In this document: positions 63,112 through 64,000 of the stretch, piece by piece
How positions within the stretch are numbered: position 1 is the stretch's first letter
Layout: each line of letters opens with the position of its first letter
Source: Auanema rhodensis
Lineage: Eukaryota > Nematoda > Chromadorea > Rhabditida > Rhabditidae
Reading direction: 5' to 3'
Length of the DNA: 64,000 nucleotides
NCBI GenBank assembly: GCA_964057225.1
Contig: OZ059895.1
Coordinates: forward strand, 18,505,688-18,569,687
Notes under the pieces: model-generated
The model's database searches: none
Told to the model about the DNA's origin: nothing
The model's input: the letters and a program-made list of their open reading frames with translations, nothing else
Program-made: the position numbers and the translations under genes

Positions 63112-64000
63112 AATAATATTATAGAAATCAAATTATAATAAATATATAATCACAAAAGTTGATTAGATTAATGTATATCACACAAATAAATGTAATTTTC
63201 TTTAAAAATACATAACACAGAAAGCGAGGCTAAGCAAAAGAATGAGAGAAGAAGGAAGAAAGAGATGTAAGGTATTGAGAAACTTAATGATAATCAATGA
63301 TTGGATTCTATTAATAAAGATTGAAAGATGAATTGTTTTTAGATGGTTAATAACACGTGATACTATTAGTGACGGTCACGATGTAGATGTGGTGATGGGG
63401 ATGGTGATGGTGATGATGATGGTGACGATGATGGTGATGGTATATGTAGAAGAAGATGATGTTGAAATAATCTATAAAGTTATATTGAATATTTCTAACC
63501 TAAACTGCAGCAAAAAATATTGTTGAAGTTGAATTGCCGGAACAAACCGTCTTAGGAGGATAAGGATGGGGGAGTAGAATAGATGGTATGGATAGGAAGC
63601 TAAGCTAGCTTGCATAGAGCTTGCATGCAGCCCTAAGTACTCACAGACTAGGCGGCGACCAGTTTAAGCTCCGCCCTTAAGCTGTCCAATGACAGTCTTA
63701 ATGCTAAAGAAGACGAAGAAGGCGAAGAAAAAAGAAGACGAATACAGAGAAAACGAAAGATAATTTGAAAATGGTAGAGTAGTAGATTTACAAGAAAATA
63801 AATAAATAACATGGATTACAGAGAGATACAGGCAGAAAACTAGATAGATAGATACGTGAAAGGAAAGAGAGTGAAACGGGAAGAGATAGGATGATAGAGG
63901 TAGAAGACGAAATAGTATATCCAAAAAAAAAAGAAGAATTCTTTTTGTTTTTATCTTTTCTTTCTAAAATTGAAAATAATTATCTTCAAATAGGCAATTT
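63112..64000. other. Region upstream of mir-235
   Basis: AT-rich sequence with a GATGGT repeat (63389-63440), TTTAAGCTCCGCCCTTAAGC near 63663 and purine-rich DNA to the end. The GC box and repeats could be promoter sequence of the microRNA; no gene is recognised. Confidence 0.4.
63389..63440 (+). repeat. GATG/GGTGAT simple repeat
   Basis: Imperfect trinucleotide tract of GAT and GGT units, about 280 bp upstream of the mir-235 hairpin on its coding strand. Confidence 0.85.

Overview
The window is nuclear DNA of a nematode, most likely a chromadorean. The signs are: introns of about 40-52 bp in AT-rich DNA, 3' splice sites abutting some start codons (compatible with trans-splicing), a cuticle-type collagen, H4 with a Cys in its YCEHAKRKT stretch, histone mRNA hairpins whose loop starts with C, and a miR-235/miR-92 family microRNA one base different from the C. 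elegans form as I remember it. I cannot name the species.

Layout. (1) 1-3080, plus strand: 3' part of the exocyst subunit gene sec-8 (EXOC4). (2) 3453-5629: left arm of a 2177-bp inverted repeat carrying a complete eEF1A gene and a headless exon of a saposin-like gene. (3) 5630-39557: a tandem core-histone array. Nine 3688-bp units each carry H4, H3, H2A and H2B, all on the minus strand, followed by a partial unit with a tenth H4. There is no H1. Every gene has its own promoter and 3' histone hairpin. (4) 39558-40178: the different promoter of the last H4, then exon 1 of an intact saposin-like gene. (5) 40179-42355: right arm, mirror image of the left arm, with saposin exon 2 and a second eEF1A gene. 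(6) 42829-44274: a cuticle-type collagen. (7) 46435-63111: five loci, all minus strand: a type I membrane protein with a MANSC-like seven-cysteine domain, a knirps-like nuclear receptor lacking a visible ligand-binding domain, a secreted class 3 lipase, alanine-glyoxylate aminotransferase 2 (AGXT2), and mir-235.

The notable structure is the locus from 3453 to 42355. An apparently identical inverted pair of eEF1A genes brackets a homogeneous histone array, and the inner boundary of the repeat falls inside an intron of the saposin-like gene. Inversion between the arms would move the intact saposin gene from one side to the other without breaking it. Three single-base differences between histone units change one at a time along the array, which records how it grew or was homogenised. 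The final H4 has a diverged promoter that keeps the same elements. Gene models with introns were assembled by eye from splice-site phase and family knowledge; no search or alignment was run.
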